Source of the DNA: Streptosporangium lutulentum
GTDB taxonomy: Bacteria; Actinomycetota; Actinomycetes; Streptosporangiales; Streptosporangiaceae
Length of the DNA stretch: 64,000 nt
Direction: 5' to 3'
Assembly: GCF_030811455.1 (NCBI RefSeq)
Contig: NZ_JAUSQU010000001.1
Span: 8,742,001-8,806,000, forward strand
Of the stretch, positions 33,268 to 42,717 are shown piece by piece. Each line of letters starts with the position of its first letter. Position 1 is the first letter of the stretch. The notes below the pieces were generated by a model, which worked only from the letters and a program-made list of their open reading frames with translations, did not search any database and was not told the origin of the DNA. The translations under genes and the position numbers were made by a program.

Positions 33268-34242
33268 TCATTCGTGGAGGGGAGGGGCGCCCGGAGGGGC
33301 CGGTCTCAGGGTTCGGTAGCGGGCGGGAGGCTGGCCGGTGACGCGTTTGAAAGCGTTGCTGAAGGCGCTTTCTGAGGCGTACCCCCACTCGGCGGCCACC
33401 GACGCGACCGTGCGCTCACCGGCACGCAACGCCTTGGCCGCCGATCGGATGCGCCAGTGCAGCAGGTAGTCCAGCGGCGGCAGCCCGACGAGGGTCCTGA
33501 AACGCAGGGCGAAGCCGGAGCGGGACATGCCCACCTCGGCGGCGAGGTCGGCGACGGTCCAGCGACGGACGGCCTGCTGGTGCATCAGCGTGAGCGCGGC
33601 GCCGATCTGCGGGTCGTTCAGCGCCCCCAGCCAGCCCGGGACGTCCTCCTCGCCGGCGAGATGGGCGCGAAGGGCCTGGATGAACAGGATCTGGGTCAGG
33701 TGCTCGATCATCACCGCCGACCCGAGAGGTTCGGCCGCGGTCTCGTCGGTCAACATGCGCAGCACCGGGCGGAGGAACTCGGCCCGGGGACTGTCGGCGG
33801 GGATGCGCGCGGCCGGGGGCAGGCAGTCGAGCAGCAGCTCCGCGGCCATGTCGTCGAGGGTGATGCTTCCGCCGACGATGACGACCTGTTCCGTGTCCGG
33901 GGTGGCGGTGCCGTACCGGACGTTCCTGAAGTCGGGGGCCCGGAGGTAGACGTCGTGGCCGTCCTCCGGTTCGAGGTCCGGGTCGCCGGCGACCTCGTAC
34001 GGCCGGCCGCCCGTGAGCAGGTAGCAGTCACCCGCCGACAGCCGCAGCGAGGGCTCGCCGTCGACGGTGAGCCAGCAGACGCCGGACACGATCGCGCCGA
34101 TCTTGATGTGCCGGTAGCTCCGGAAGCGCAGAGCCCAGCGGCCACCGGCTTCGAAGCGTGAGGAGGCGGCCTGGCCGATGTTCAGCAAGGTCAGGACATC
34201 GGACACGGGATCCACGGCACCTCCGGACGATCGCGCATACAT
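33268..34242 (-). CDS. AraC-family regulator with cupin domain
   Basis: This 324-residue protein has an N-terminal cupin-type ligand domain (about 25-200) with SGVCWLTVDGEPSLRLSAGD and TGGRPYEV. The C-terminal AraC domain (about 225-315) has WTVADLAAEVGMSRSGFALR, then RTVASVAAEWGYASESAFSN and a final FKRVTGQPPARYR. It is divergent from an aldo/keto reductase gene, its likely target. ATG 34242 is used. Confidence 0.9.
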   Translation of the reverse strand: MYARSSGGAVDPVSDVLTLLNIGQAASSRFEAGGRWALRFRSYRHIKIGAIVSGVCWLTVDGEPSLRLSAGDCYLLTGGRPYEVAGDPDLEPEDGHDVYLRAPDFRNVRYGTATPDTEQVVIVGGSITLDDMAAELLLDCLPPAARIPADSPRAEFLRPVLRMLTDETAAEPLGSAVMIEHLTQILFIQALRAHLAGEEDVPGWLGALNDPQIGAALTLMHQQAVRRWTVADLAAEVGMSRSGFALRFRTLVGLPPLDYLLHWRIRSAAKALRAGERTVASVAAEWGYASESAFSNAFKRVTGQPPARYRTLRPAPPGAPPLHE

Positions 34243-34321
34243 GGTGGACGCTTTCTTATGGATTGTCCCGATTGGCGCTTATAGCGTTCCAACGCCCCCC
34301 CTTATTCGGAAGGTGTTGAAG

Positions 34322-35350
34322 ATGAAATACGAGCAGCTCGGGGCCACCGGCGTCTTCGTCTCCCGGATCTCGCTGGGGGCGATGAGCTTCGGCGGGCGCG
34401 ACTCCCAGCTCTGGGATGCGGTCGGCGCGCTGGACGTCAAGGAGACGGACCGCATGGTGGGCACCGCGCTCGATCACGGGGTGAACCTCATCGACACCGC
34501 GAACGTGTACGCCGAGGGCGAGTCGGAGGAACTCCTCGGCGAGGTGCTCGGGGCGCGCCGCCGCGACGTGATACTGGCGACCAAGATGACCGCGCGTACA
34601 GCGCCGGGGCCCAACGACGTCGGGCAGTCACGGCTGCACATCATGCGGTCGCTGGAGGACAGCCTGCGGAGGCTCCGCACCGACCACATCGACCTCTACC
34701 AGATCCACAACCTGGATCCGCTGACCCCCTTCGAGGAGTCCCTGGCCGCCCTCGACGACGCCGTACACCAGGGCAAGATCCGCTACATCGGCGCCTCGAA
34801 CCTGGCGGCCTGGGAGATGATGAAGGCCCTGGGCGTCTCCGAGCGGCGGGGATGGGCGCGGTTCAGCTCCCTGCAGTCCTACTACTCGCTCGCGGGGCGC
34901 GACATCGAACGGGAAATCCTCCCCGTGGTCCGCGACCAGAGGCTCGGACTGCTGGTCTGGAGTCCGCTGGCCGCCGGTCTGCTGTCCGGCAAGTTCGACC
35001 GCACCGGCACGAGCGACGACGGCGCCCGCCGTGCCCGGTTCGCGTTCCCGCCGGTGAACCTGGAGCGCGCCTACGACATCATCGACGTCCTGCGCCAGGT
35101 CGCTGCTCGCCACGAGGTCGGCGTGTCTCGCGTCGCGCTCGCCTGGGTGCTCGCGCAACCCGGCGTGACCAGCGCCATCGTCGGTGCCAAGCGTCCGGAG
35201 CAGCTTGTCGAGAACCTCGCCGCCGTCGAGCTGGAACTCACCGCCCAGGACCTCGCCGAGCTGGACGCGGTCAGCGCGCTTCCCGCCGAGTATCCCGGCT
35301 GGATCATCGAGGGCTTCCGTACCGACGCCCGCCTCCCCCAGACGGCCTGA
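34322..35350 (+). CDS. Aldo/keto reductase
   Basis: This 342-residue TIM-barrel oxidoreductase has catalytic Asp and Tyr in NLIDTANVYAEGESEELLGE, Lys in VILATKMTAR and His in YQIHNLDPLTPFEE. A C-terminal NADPH-binding segment follows with AIVGAKRPEQLVENLAAVEL. GGAAGG eight bases upstream supports ATG 34322; the frame extends upstream over the promoter. A short CGCT-TAT-AGCG dyad at 34277-34287 lies in the shared promoter with the AraC gene and could be its site. Confidence 0.92.
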   Translation: MKYEQLGATGVFVSRISLGAMSFGGRDSQLWDAVGALDVKETDRMVGTALDHGVNLIDTANVYAEGESEELLGEVLGARRRDVILATKMTARTAPGPNDVGQSRLHIMRSLEDSLRRLRTDHIDLYQIHNLDPLTPFEESLAALDDAVHQGKIRYIGASNLAAWEMMKALGVSERRGWARFSSLQSYYSLAGRDIEREILPVVRDQRLGLLVWSPLAAGLLSGKFDRTGTSDDGARRARFAFPPVNLERAYDIIDVLRQVAARHEVGVSRVALAWVLAQPGVTSAIVGAKRPEQLVENLAAVELELTAQDLAELDAVSALPAEYPGWIIEGFRTDARLPQTA

Positions 35351-35372
35351 CGGCCGGAGGCATCCGGTGGCG

Positions 35373-35401
35373 AACGAGTCCGAGCGCCGCTCGGGCTCGT
35401 T
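35373..35401. terminator. Bidirectional hairpin terminator
   Basis: 13-base arms at 35373-35385 and 35389-35401 pair with one T-G wobble around a GCC loop, between the convergent aldo/keto reductase and hemoglobin genes. Confidence 0.75.
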
Positions 35402-35440
35402 TCGGGTGCTCCCGTTCCGGCGGAGGTCTCCGGCGGCGGG

Positions 35441-36202
35441 TCAGGGCAGGTACGGCGGGGCGATGCCCCAGCCCCAGCGGGGGACGGGGGCCTGCTGGAT
35501 CGGGTCGGCGTCGGGCTGGGAGTTCTGCACCGCCAGACGGGTGCCCCACTCGATGTAGCCGGCGAAGGCCGCGCGGAACTCCGGGTCCCCGGGGAGGCCG
35601 ACCTCGTCGGCCGCGTCCATCAGCAGGCTCACCCAGCGGCGGCGCTGGGGCTCGCCGATCGCCCTGCCGAGGTGCTGGGAGAGCATGTGCGGGTAACCGC
35701 CGCGCTCGTCGGTGTAGCGGGAAGGCCCGCCGAAGACCTCCGACAGCCACATGGCCACGTAGCGCGGGTGGCCGGGATGCATGTGGCCGAAGAGCGCCTT
35801 GAGCAGGTCGTCCGTCACGACGCGCTCGTAGAACCGCTCGGTCAGCCGCTCGAAGGCCTCGGCGCCGCCGGCCCATTCGTAGAGCGTCGGGATCGAGCCG
35901 CCCTGGCCGTGGACGGCGGTGGGGCGGTAGTGGCGCATCTCCTCGATGTACGGCACGTACGGCCGGATCTCGGCGAAGAAGGCGGTGAAGTTCTCGCTCT
36001 TGCGGAACCCCTCCAGGTGGTCGTGCACGGAGGTCCAGGTGATCCGCAGGATGTGGCAGGAGGGCTCCTCCTCGCATCGGGCGAGCTCGTAGTCCACGCA
36101 CTGCGGGGCGGCGCGAAGACAGGCGGCGGCTCGGGCGTAGGCTGCCTCGAACTCGTCGCACCGGTCTTCGGGAATGCGGTAGCGGATGTATTCGACGGTC
36201 AC
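35441..36202 (-). CDS. ABM monooxygenase domain fused to group II truncated hemoglobin
   Basis: This 253-residue fusion has an N-terminal antibiotic-biosynthesis-monooxygenase domain at about 1-95 (VEYIRYRIPEDRCDEFEAAY, then SCHILRITWTSVHDHLEGF). The C-terminal truncated globin at about 105-230 has LTERFYERVVTDDLLKALF, proximal His probably in MLSQHLGRAIGEP and WVSLLMDAADEVG. Similar fusions are known in actinomycetes, where heme-bound oxygen is thought to serve the ABM domain. GTG 36202 is chosen for GGAG six bases upstream; ATG 36256 has no site. Confidence 0.88.
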   Translation of the reverse strand: MTVEYIRYRIPEDRCDEFEAAYARAAACLRAAPQCVDYELARCEEEPSCHILRITWTSVHDHLEGFRKSENFTAFFAEIRPYVPYIEEMRHYRPTAVHGQGGSIPTLYEWAGGAEAFERLTERFYERVVTDDLLKALFGHMHPGHPRYVAMWLSEVFGGPSRYTDERGGYPHMLSQHLGRAIGEPQRRRWVSLLMDAADEVGLPGDPEFRAAFAGYIEWGTRLAVQNSQPDADPIQQAPVPRWGWGIAPPYLP

Positions 36203-36458
36203 GTGGATCTCCGGCTTCTGGGGCGGCCCAGCCTTCTGGGCTCGATGACGCTCCAATGTAATCTTGTAATCAATGATGGGTAAAGCACGGTTCTCTGGGA
36301 AAATCCACGCCGGCGCGGCCTGATCGGGGAGTGACCTGTGCCGATCCCCGGGTGGTGGACGCCGGGGCGAATGCCGGTCGGCCCGATCAGGACCACGTGC
36401 TTACGGCCGTGCCGGCCGGCCGCCCGGCCGGAAGGCGGCGGACCGTCGCACGGTGCCG

Positions 36459-37601
36459 CTACCGGGGCAGGTGCGGGTACTCCGGCGAGCGGTGTTGAAA
36501 GGACAGGATGGCGGGGTTCTGGACGACACCCTCGCGGATCTCGATGGCTCGCCGGATGGTGGCGTCCCCGTCCCACGCCTCGGGGCCGGTGAGCACCGTC
36601 CGCAGGTGCGGCAGCAGGGCCTCGCTGATCTCCCAGGTGGCGGAGTTCCACAGGTGCGACGGACTGTGGTCGACGCCGTAGTAGTGGACGTTGTCCCCCA
36701 CGTCGAACATCGGCTCCGCGAACGACGTGGGCCGGGCCCAGCTGAAGCCCATCCCCTCGTCGCAGGACACGTCGACGATGAGGGTGCCCGAGGCGAAGGC
36801 GGCGAGGTCGTCGTCGGTGACGAACATCAGCGGATCGTCGGTGTTCTGCAGCACGCAGTTGACGATGATGTCGTGGTCGGCGATGAAGGCCGCCAGCGGT
36901 ACCCGGCCGTTGTCGGTGAGCGCGTAACTGCGGTTGGGGTCGTCGGCCTCGTGCTCGAAGCGCACGATGCGCGCCGAGTGGATCGGTGAGGCGACGGCGG
37001 TGACGTCACGGAACGTAAGAAGATCGATGTTGTTGACACCGTGGGCGTTGAGGGCCGTCACCGCGCCCCGGCCGGTCGCCCCGAAGCTGATGACGACCGC
37101 CCGCAGCCGCCGGCCGTAGTCGCCCGTCGTCCCGATGAGCTGCAGGGCGTGCAGCACCGAGCTGTAGCCCGCCAGTTCGTTGTTCTTGTGAAAGACGTGC
37201 AGGTTGAACGTGCCCTCGCTGGTCCAGTGGTTCATCGCCTCGAAGGCGATGAGGGTCAGCCGCCGGTCGATCGCGAGCTGGGTCACCTTCTCGTCCTGGA
37301 CGCAGTGCGGCCAGCCCCAGAGGGTCTGTCCCTCGCGCAACTCCGCGAGGTCCTCGGCCAGCGGTTTGGGGAGCACGATGACATCGCACTCCGCGAGAAG
37401 CCGTTCCCGGGGGAGCAACCCGGCGACGTGCGGCTCCAGTTGCTTGTCGGAGAGACCGAAGCGCTCGCCGTAGCCGCGTTCGAGGTAGACACGACCCCGC
37501 AGATCGGGATCGATCCGATCGAGGTGCAGCGGGTGGATCGCCAGCCGGCGCTCGTTCTCCTTGCGGGACCGTGAGATGACTCCGAGACTGAGCTGATCCA
37601 T
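36459..37601 (-). CDS. Alanine-dehydrogenase-like, carboxyethylornithine-synthase-like enzyme
   Basis: This 380-residue protein has an N-terminal AlaDh/PNT domain (GVISRSRKENERRLAIHPLH, then VIVLPKPLAEDLAELREGQT) and a Rossmann domain with SFGATGRGAVTALNAHGV. YYGVDHSPSHLWNSATWEIS lies near the C-terminus. Best resemblance is to N5-(carboxyethyl)ornithine synthase, which joins pyruvate and ornithine; saccharopine dehydrogenase-type chemistry is an alternative. AGGGAG five bases upstream of ATG 37601 fixes the start. Confidence 0.8.
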   Translation of the reverse strand: MDQLSLGVISRSRKENERRLAIHPLHLDRIDPDLRGRVYLERGYGERFGLSDKQLEPHVAGLLPRERLLAECDVIVLPKPLAEDLAELREGQTLWGWPHCVQDEKVTQLAIDRRLTLIAFEAMNHWTSEGTFNLHVFHKNNELAGYSSVLHALQLIGTTGDYGRRLRAVVISFGATGRGAVTALNAHGVNNIDLLTFRDVTAVASPIHSARIVRFEHEADDPNRSYALTDNGRVPLAAFIADHDIIVNCVLQNTDDPLMFVTDDDLAAFASGTLIVDVSCDEGMGFSWARPTSFAEPMFDVGDNVHYYGVDHSPSHLWNSATWEISEALLPHLRTVLTGPEAWDGDATIRRAIEIREGVVQNPAILSFQHRSPEYPHLPR

Positions 37602-37822
37602 ACGGCTCCCTTGATTGACCTCCTGTCTAGCACAGGCCCTGTCGCCTGCCGTTCCGGCACATGCCCGCGTACGGAGGGCCCGCGCACGCCGCGGGCGACC
37701 GTGCCGAGGGGGTCTAAACCGTAGGCCACGTCCCCTTTGCGGGTGGACCTCCGTCCGCGCGGCTCGCACCCGGACGAGGGGATCCCGGTCTCGGCTCCCG
37801 AGGTCGATCGTGTCGCTTTTGT

Positions 37823-37855
37823 GATGAATATTCATTTTTGTGGCGAATATTCATC
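37823..37855. promoter_or_regulatory. AT-rich perfect inverted repeat
   Basis: 11-base arms GATGAATATTC (37823-37833) and GAATATTCATC (37845-37855) pair perfectly; each contains the palindrome GAATATTC. It lies about 220 bp upstream of the carboxyethylornithine-synthase-like gene and 86 bp past the AI-2E gene stop. It may be a repressor site or terminator; the AT bias favours an operator. The rest of 37602-37940 shows no gene. Confidence 0.45.
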
Positions 37856-37940
37856 GGTGATCGCGCCCGCTGTGGTCCTTCGCCGGAGCCAGGGGAGCCG
37901 ATGGACGCTCAGGGACGGGAGAACCCCGTACCCGCGACGA

Positions 37941-39272
37941 TCAGGCCCGTTCCTGACGGGGGAAGACCACCTCCCGGAGGATGAGCAGGATGGCCGCGAC
38001 CAGCGGGATGCCCAACAGCGCGCCCAGCACTCCGAGCAGCGCCCCGCCGAGCAGGGCGCCGACGATCGTGGCGAGGGGAGGAACGTCCACCGAGCTCTTC
38101 ATCACGCTCGGCGCGATCCAGTAGTTCTCGATCTGCTGGTAGATGGTGAAGAAGATGAGGCAGACGACGCCGACGGTGGGCGAGACGAAAAAACCGACCA
38201 GGGAGGCGACTCCCGCCCCGATGAAGGCGCCGACCAGCGGGATGAGGTCGGTCAGGGCCACGAGAAGGGCGAGGGCCAGGGCGTAGGGCACCTCCATGAA
38301 GGTCAGGAAGAAGAAGGTCGTCACGCCTGCGATCAGCGAGATGATCAGGTTTCCCGCGACGTAGCCGCCGATGCTGTCGATGATCTGGTCGCCCAGCAGG
38401 CTGGCGCGGGTCCGGCGGGATCGGGGGACCAGTCGGTAGGCCAGCTTCTTGAGCGAGTTCAGCGAGCCCAGGAAGTAGAGCGTCAGGACCAGGACCGTCA
38501 GCGAGTTGAAGACCGCTCCGATGACGACCGAACCGATGCCGAGCACGCCGCCGAACATCTGGGTGCCGAAGTCGCCGCTCGTCACGTACTGCTGGAGCTT
38601 GGTCAGCAGCTGGAAACGCTGGTCGAGGTCGCGGATCGTCGGGTTGTTCTGCAACTCCTGGACGTACTGCGGGAGCTTGTCCACGAACTCGGTGGACTGC
38701 GTGGTGAGGGGAGGCACCACGGCCAGGCCGAAGGCGACGAAGACCAGGATGACGCAGAGGAAGACGATGATGATCGCGACCACGCGCGGGAGGTGGCGTT
38801 TCTGAAGGGCCTCGACGGCGGGGTTCAGGCCGATGGCGAGGAAGAGCGAGACGATGATGAGGATCAGCACCGAACTCGCGCTCATCACGGCCTGCACCAG
38901 CCACCAGGCGGTGAGCACGCCGAGGGCGGCGGTGAAGCCGAACATGAAGGGGTTGCCGCTCATCGAGCGCCCGGGGCGGCCGAAGGGGAGCTCGGGCGTG
39001 GGCGTGGAGGCGGACGCCGCCGGGGCGGTCAGCGGGAGCACGGGCCCGGCGGAGGTGAGAAGCGGTTCGGGCCCGGCGGGCCCGGTGTCGAGATCGTCGG
39101 CGGGGGGCGCCGGTCGGGGTGGTGAGGAAACCCCGGCGGACGACGAGGCGCCGGTCGGAGCCGGCCCGGATGATGAGGCGGTGGAGGCGCCCGTGCCGGC
39201 CGATGACGCACCGGTGGAAGGCGGGGACGCTGCCGGAACTCTGGGACGGTCAGCGGATGTGGGCTCGGACAC
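37941..39272 (-). CDS. AI-2E-family transporter (PerM-like)
   Basis: This 443-residue membrane protein has a disordered N-terminal tail of about 100 residues rich in S, A, P, T and G. Eight or so membrane spans follow, with the family motifs LAIGLNPAVEALQKR, GNLIISLIAGVTTFF and LTDLIPLVGAFIGAG. A large loop lies at about 190-250. Family members are permeases, some of which act as Na+/H+ antiporters or move AI-2; the substrate here is unknown. Confidence 0.9.
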   Translation of the reverse strand: MSEPTSADRPRVPAASPPSTGASSAGTGASTASSSGPAPTGASSSAGVSSPPRPAPPADDLDTGPAGPEPLLTSAGPVLPLTAPAASASTPTPELPFGRPGRSMSGNPFMFGFTAALGVLTAWWLVQAVMSASSVLILIIVSLFLAIGLNPAVEALQKRHLPRVVAIIIVFLCVILVFVAFGLAVVPPLTTQSTEFVDKLPQYVQELQNNPTIRDLDQRFQLLTKLQQYVTSGDFGTQMFGGVLGIGSVVIGAVFNSLTVLVLTLYFLGSLNSLKKLAYRLVPRSRRTRASLLGDQIIDSIGGYVAGNLIISLIAGVTTFFFLTFMEVPYALALALLVALTDLIPLVGAFIGAGVASLVGFFVSPTVGVVCLIFFTIYQQIENYWIAPSVMKSSVDVPPLATIVGALLGGALLGVLGALLGIPLVAAILLILREVVFPRQERA

Positions 39273-39660
39273 GCTCGATCACTGCCCCCCATGAAACGGA
39301 ATAGTCGGCCGCACGTCGGCCGTGAGGATTGCCTCGGCCCGCAATTGTACGGCCGCACGGGAAATCGTCTCGGTCCGTGATCGCGTGGCCACACAGGGGC
39401 TCCCTGCGGTCCGTGATCACGCGGTCGCACGGGGGATCGGCTCGGCTCGGCTCGCGGGCGCATGACCGCGCGGGAACCGTTCGGGGCCGGGATCGCGCGG
39501 GCGCTCGCCCTGCGGATACCCTCCGGAGGAGACGGCGGGACGTGATCGCGCGGGCGAGCGCCTCGGCCCGCGACCGTACGGCCGCGCCGGGCGCTCCTCG
39601 TGCGGCACCGCGGTGCCGGACCCGCCGGAGAACGGGGAAGATCCGGAGAGGATCGGGCCT
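39273..39660. repeat. Intergenic degenerate GATCGCG-type repeats
   Basis: This 388-bp gap shows no convincing gene. It carries loosely repeated elements such as CGGTCCGTGATCGCGTGGCC and CGGTCCGTGATCACGCGG, plus GGCCGGGATCGCGCGGGCGC and GGACGTGATCGCGCGGGCGA, at 39372-39560. CGTACGGCCGC also recurs at both ends. Codon bias is inconsistent in all frames, so frames over it are probably spurious. Confidence 0.45.
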
Positions 39661-40875
39661 TCAGGCGATGTTGATGTACTGACGTGGCCGCAGGGCGTGG
39701 TTTCGCAGCGCGGCCAGGGCGGCCGACCGGCCCGCGGGGGTGAGTTTGCCCGCCACCCGGAGGCCGAAGGCGTCCAGGCGCCTGCCTAACTCGGCCAGCG
39801 AGGCGTCGACCTCCAGGGTCTGCCACTCCGCACAGTCGATCACCGCGGTGACGCGGTCGCGGTCGAGGGGGGAGTCGTCGGCGAGGAGCATCAGCGCCAC
39901 CTCCCTGGCCGACGCCCTGAACCCGTTCTCCCCCGATGCCGGGGCCAGCAGCGCGGCGGCCGCGGCCTCCCAGAGCAGGTCGGGGTCGTCGAGCAGGCGT
40001 TTGCCCGCGGGGGTGGTCACCAGCCGTCTCCCGACCTGGGAGAGCGCGTTCAGCTGTCCCTGGGCCACCTCGCGGGCCGCCGCCAGCTCCGTGCCGCTCC
40101 AGGTGCTCTCGGCGAGCACGGAGCGGGCGAGGTTGTGCCGCTGGGTCAGCGTGATCCCTCCGGGGCGGCAGCCCATGGCCAGCAGCCAGCGCAGCGCCTC
40201 CAGGTGGTCCTCGGCCGGAGCCGGGATGGGGGCGTGCAGGCGCACCTCGAAGGGCTGGGCGAGCTCGCGCCAGGCGGTGCCCCGGCCGAGGACCCAGCGG
40301 TTCAGCCGTTCGCCCTGGACCCGGTGGAGCCAGTTGTCACCGCCCAGCTCGGTGCGGGGCGTGGTCAGCCAGTGGCGGGTGAGGGTCTCCCGCTCGGGCG
40401 AGTTCGGGGTGAGCTCCCCGGAGACGATGGCCAGCTCCAGAGCGGCCGAGCAGGCGCCGTGGGCGCCCAGCTCCTCGGGGCCCATGATCGAGCTCCACCG
40501 CAGCTCCGGCACGTCGGGAGGGAACACCCCCGTGGCGTCGAGGGCGCTCTGGTAGGCGGACATCCCGGCGCTCTCGCCGAGGCGGCCGTAGGTACGGAGG
40601 ATCTGCGCGGTGGTGGGCGAGGAACAGAGGGCGGCGTAGCGCTCAAGCCCTCCCAGCCGCAGTAGCCGGCCGAGCGCGTGGGCGATCGCGGTGCGGTCAC
40701 CGCTGATCTTGGTGGGCAGGGTGTACCAGAGGAACTCGCACATGTTGAGCTCGGTGATCGTCTCCAGTGGCTCGCCACCGGTCAGCCAGTCGATCGCGCT
40801 TCGGGCGTGCTCAGCGTAGTCGGGCTCGGAACGCTCCAGCTCGGAGAGGAGCGCGGCCACGTCCGGTGCAGGCAT
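39661..40875 (-). CDS. Hypothetical protein, about 404 residues
   Basis: The protein is soluble and helix-rich, with many Leu and Ala and no signal peptide. Segments include ERSEPDYAEHARSAIDWLTG, ELNMCEFLWYTLPTKISGD and a C-terminal DAFGLRVAGKLTPAGRSAAL, then ALRNHAL. The C-terminus recalls the winged-helix tail of some actinobacterial pRiA4b ORF-3-like proteins, but I do not recognise a named family. ATG 40875 is preferred to an extension to 40938. It lies convergent to nothing and follows the mannosyltransferase gene start by more than 1.7 kb. Confidence 0.75.
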   Translation of the reverse strand: MPAPDVAALLSELERSEPDYAEHARSAIDWLTGGEPLETITELNMCEFLWYTLPTKISGDRTAIAHALGRLLRLGGLERYAALCSSPTTAQILRTYGRLGESAGMSAYQSALDATGVFPPDVPELRWSSIMGPEELGAHGACSAALELAIVSGELTPNSPERETLTRHWLTTPRTELGGDNWLHRVQGERLNRWVLGRGTAWRELAQPFEVRLHAPIPAPAEDHLEALRWLLAMGCRPGGITLTQRHNLARSVLAESTWSGTELAAAREVAQGQLNALSQVGRRLVTTPAGKRLLDDPDLLWEAAAAALLAPASGENGFRASAREVALMLLADDSPLDRDRVTAVIDCAEWQTLEVDASLAELGRRLDAFGLRVAGKLTPAGRSAALAALRNHALRPRQYINIA

Positions 40876-40985
40876 ATTGCGAAGTCTGCCGTATGCGGGC
40901 CTGCCCTGACGATGAACGTGACGTAATGGATCGTGCACGCTGCCTACCCTAAGGAATTTGCTCTAAGTGGCTCATAGGCGGACGG

Positions 40986-42596
40986 TTAGATCCAACCCTT
41001 GAAAAACATGCGCGCGCTCCACTCCGCATAGGGGAGGACCTCCGCGGTGAGCACCGGGTAGAGCCACCAGAAGTTGAGAAGCGCGAGCAGGGTGAAGACT
41101 CCCACGGCCGAGGCGCCGACCATCCGCCGGACCGGTGCGGCGTTCGAGGGGCCGATGATCAATCCTGCCGCGAGCACGATCGCCAGGATCATGAACGGGA
41201 CCATGGGGATCGCGTAGAACAGGAACATCGTCCGGTCGTCGGCGATCGCCCAGTAGAACCAGGGCAGCCAGCCGACGGCGTAACCCATCAGCACCGCTCC
41301 GGCCCGCCAGTCGCGGGTGGCCACGTACCAGGCGATCATCGCGATCAGCGCGGCCAGCCCGCCGTACCAGATGACCGGGGTGCCGACCCCGAGCACGGCC
41401 TGGGAGCAGCTCTGGCCGGTGCCGCAGCCGGTCGGGGGGCTCTCGTAGAAGAAAGCCACCGGGCGCAGGAGCAGCGGCCAGCTCCACGGTTCCGACTGGT
41501 AGTTGTGCGGGGTCGCCAGGCCGGTGTGGAAGCTGAGGACCTGCAGGTGGTAGCTCACCCACGAGCGGATCGAGTCGAAGACGAAATAGGCGGGGCCCTG
41601 CGAGGTGGCCTGCGCCCAGTTGCGTCCCCAGCCCATGGGGGAGGCGAACCAGCCGGCCCAGGAGGCCACGTAGGTGAGGGCGGGCAGGAGGCCCATAGCC
41701 AGCAGGGCGGGGCTCAAATCCCTGGCCACGGCTCCGCTGTACGGCTTGCGCAGTCCGACGGCTCTGCGGGCTCCGGCGTCCCAGAGCAGGGACATCACCG
41801 CGAACCCGATCAGGAAGAAGATGCCCGACCACTTGACCGCGCAGGCCGCGCCCAGGCACAACCCGGCGGCGAGCCGCCAGGGGCGCAGCCCCAGCCCGGG
41901 ACCCTGGTCGTTCAGCGGTGAGGACTCATACCAGTCGACGAGCCGGCTGCGCGCCCGGTCGCGGTCGACCACCAGGCAGGCGAACCCGGCCAGCACCCAG
42001 AACATCAGGAAGATGTCCAGCAGCGCCGTCCGTGACAGCACCAGGTGCAGTCCCTCGATCGACAGCAGCAGACCGGCCAGGCAGCCCAGCAGTGTGGAGC
42101 GGGTCATCCGGCGTGCCACCCGGGCCAGGATCAGGATCGACAGCACGCCCACCAGGGCCCCGGCGAAACGCCAGCCGTAGGGGTTCATCCCGAAGATCTG
42201 CTCACCGGCGGCGATCATCCACTTGCCCAGCGGCGGGTGGACGACGTAGGCGGCGCACTTCTCCACCTCGGTGGGGGCGCACTGCTGCCAGATGTCGGTG
42301 CCGCCCTGCATCAGGATCTTGTCGGCGTCCTTGACCACGTTGTGCTCGGCGCCGAAGTTGAGCAGCGCCCACGCGTCCTTGGCGTAGTACGTCTCGTCGA
42401 ACATGACCGCGCGCGGCCAGCCCAGGTTCGTGAAGCGCAGGATCGCGCCGAACGCCGTCACCAGCAGCGGGCCGAGCCACCCCCACCAGAAGCTGCCGGG
42501 CATCGGAGGCACCAGCCGGTCACGCACGGAACGCACCGGTTTGGTGCTCGGCTGAGACTCCGGCTGCTCGAATGCCTGGTTGGTGAAGTCGGTCAC
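40986..42596 (-). CDS. Protein O-mannosyltransferase, PMT/GT39 (copy A)
   Basis: This 536-residue membrane enzyme has about eleven spans. The GT-C catalytic acidic pair is in MFDETYYAKDAWAL; HPPLGKWMI, NPYGWRFAGALVGVL and AACAVKWSGIFF also match bacterial Pmt. It moves mannose from polyprenyl phosphate to secreted proteins. GTG 42596 is used; the frame extends to 42650. Divergent from rsmI, as in many actinomycetes. A 453-bp part of the gene is almost identical to copy B on the other side of rsmI. Confidence 0.92.
   Translation of the reverse strand: MTDFTNQAFEQPESQPSTKPVRSVRDRLVPPMPGSFWWGWLGPLLVTAFGAILRFTNLGWPRAVMFDETYYAKDAWALLNFGAEHNVVKDADKILMQGGTDIWQQCAPTEVEKCAAYVVHPPLGKWMIAAGEQIFGMNPYGWRFAGALVGVLSILILARVARRMTRSTLLGCLAGLLLSIEGLHLVLSRTALLDIFLMFWVLAGFACLVVDRDRARSRLVDWYESSPLNDQGPGLGLRPWRLAAGLCLGAACAVKWSGIFFLIGFAVMSLLWDAGARRAVGLRKPYSGAVARDLSPALLAMGLLPALTYVASWAGWFASPMGWGRNWAQATSQGPAYFVFDSIRSWVSYHLQVLSFHTGLATPHNYQSEPWSWPLLLRPVAFFYESPPTGCGTGQSCSQAVLGVGTPVIWYGGLAALIAMIAWYVATRDWRAGAVLMGYAVGWLPWFYWAIADDRTMFLFYAIPMVPFMILAIVLAAGLIIGPSNAAPVRRMVGASAVGVFTLLALLNFWWLYPVLTAEVLPYAEWSARMFFKGWI
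41754..42206 (-). repeat. 453-bp inverted arm A within the PMT pair
   Basis: Read on the minus strand, 42206 down to 41754 matches 43921-44373 with only four base differences by eye, all silent. Sequence on both sides diverges clearly, including inserted and deleted codons upstream. A second block, 41521-41625 versus 44501-44600, is also nearly identical. Confidence 0.85.
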
Positions 42597-42717
42597 GGCC
42601 ACCCGGACATCGTACGGGCCTCTCAACCGTGGGAACCCAAGAAACACCACCTACATGCCCAATTAGGGAACTTCGCCCCAGGCTGGGGGGCCCTCCGTAA
42701 TGAGGGAAGATGGAACG

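Noticed and set aside
36257..36458. Short frame resembling VVLIGPTGIRPGVHHPG upstream of the hemoglobin fusion
   Set aside because: Too short, no ribosome site, and not linked to any larger open frame.
39304..39600. CRISPR-like periodicity in the intergenic repeats
   Set aside because: Units are degenerate, irregularly spaced and merge into one another; no constant repeat or unique spacers, and no cas genes.
39273..39660. Several overlapping frames of 60-120 codons
   Set aside because: They arise from degenerate GATCGCG-type repeats and show no consistent codon bias or start sites.
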